The notes beneath the pieces are model-generated. The model searched no databases, was not told the DNA's origin, and saw nothing but the letters and a program-made list of their open reading frames with translations. This document shows positions 5,048-5,102 of a DNA stretch of 5,102 bases, in pieces. A program made the position numbers and the translations under genes. Origin of the DNA: an uncultured Pseudoflavonifractor sp. (GTDB lineage Bacteria > Bacillota > Clostridia > Oscillospirales > Oscillospiraceae); NCBI GenBank assembly GCA_947565875.1, contig CANOHR010000093.1:1-5102 (forward strand). Reading direction: 5' to 3'. Numbering within the stretch: position 1 is the stretch's first letter; each line of letters opens with the position of its first letter.

Positions 5048-5068
5048 GCGGGCGGGTTTACCCCTACG
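5048..5068 (-). repeat. Degenerate palindromic repeat copy H
   Basis: GCGGGCGGG at the left and CCCCTACG at the right match the two ends of the GTAGGGG family in minus orientation. The middle is reduced to GGGT TT ACCC, as if the inner right arm were deleted. Confidence 0.4.
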
Positions 5069-5086
5069 GGTATGTGACATCCGTAA

Positions 5087-5101
5087 AGCGGCAAAGCCGC
5101 T
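5087..5101. repeat. Short hairpin at the window edge
   Basis: AGCGGC (5087-5092) and GCCGCT (5096-5101) form a perfect 6-bp stem with an AAA loop. It may be part of a larger structure cut by the window end. Confidence 0.45.
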
Positions 5102-5102
5102 A

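Larger units (their letters stand above)
4472..5102. other. Gene-free region rich in palindromes
   Basis: These 630 bases hold no credible gene. The open frames present run through hairpin arms, lack good ribosome binding sites and show no known domain. The region contains repeat copies E, F and G and a degenerate copy H, plus hairpins at 4677-4710, 4740-4753, 4817-4850, 4852-4873 and 5087-5101, and the three-hairpin array at 4885-5021. A sense transcript from here would be highly folded. I recognise no tRNA, rRNA, tmRNA, SRP RNA or RNase P RNA. Confidence 0.7.

Noticed and set aside
4618..5094. Minus-strand 158-codon open frame
   Set aside because: It runs through several hairpin arms, has no recognisable domain and has no convincing ribosome binding site. 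It is best explained by GC-rich repeat DNA.
4817..5101. CRISPR array
   Set aside because: The repeated units are different palindromes, not identical direct repeats with uniform unique spacers, and no cas gene is present.

Overview
The window looks like a stretch of chromosome from a GC-rich, endospore-forming Clostridia species. An Oscillospiraceae-type gut anaerobe of the Flavonifractor/Lawsonibacter kind would fit, but this is an inference from gene content, base composition and repeat style, not a search result. The bofA homologue points to sporulation. Strong AGGAGG-type ribosome binding sites and intrinsic terminators fit the Firmicutes.

Layout. (1) Positions 33-618, plus strand: a yaaL-like DUF2508 gene directly followed by bofA, the order seen downstream of recR in Bacillus and many Clostridia. 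The pair ends at a terminator (697-726). (2) Positions 768-1340, plus strand: an orphan ECF-transporter S component. Its predicted promoter is embedded in the preceding terminator hairpin, and it ends at a long, probably bidirectional terminator (1349-1387). (3) Positions 1392-1526: a 135-bp MITE-like foldback element between convergent genes; its outer end overlaps the last codons and the stop codon of the next gene. (4) Positions 2882-1521, minus strand: a MATE-family efflux transporter with a TTG start. (5) Positions 4471-2987, minus strand: a MurE-type ligase that resembles the L-lysine-adding branch rather than the diaminopimelate-adding branch. (6) Positions 4472-5102: about 630 bp without a credible gene, filled with palindromes, including a row of three strong hairpins at 4885-5021.

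The genes are mostly ordinary: sporulation control, vitamin or cofactor uptake, drug export and cell-wall synthesis, with no shared pathway except possibly murE and the MATE gene as a loose transcription unit. The unusual part is the non-coding DNA. A short palindromic family (ends YGTAGGGG and CCGCCCGC) occurs seven times, plus one degenerate copy, in 5.1 kb. Most copies are in inverted pairs. Their inner arms differ in sequence yet stay complementary, so pairing rather than sequence seems to be kept. One copy supplies the murE stop codon, the foldback element overlaps the MATE stop codon, and another copy forms a terminator-like hairpin plus T-run just upstream of murE. This family, the foldback element and the three-hairpin array are the best candidates for something undescribed here.
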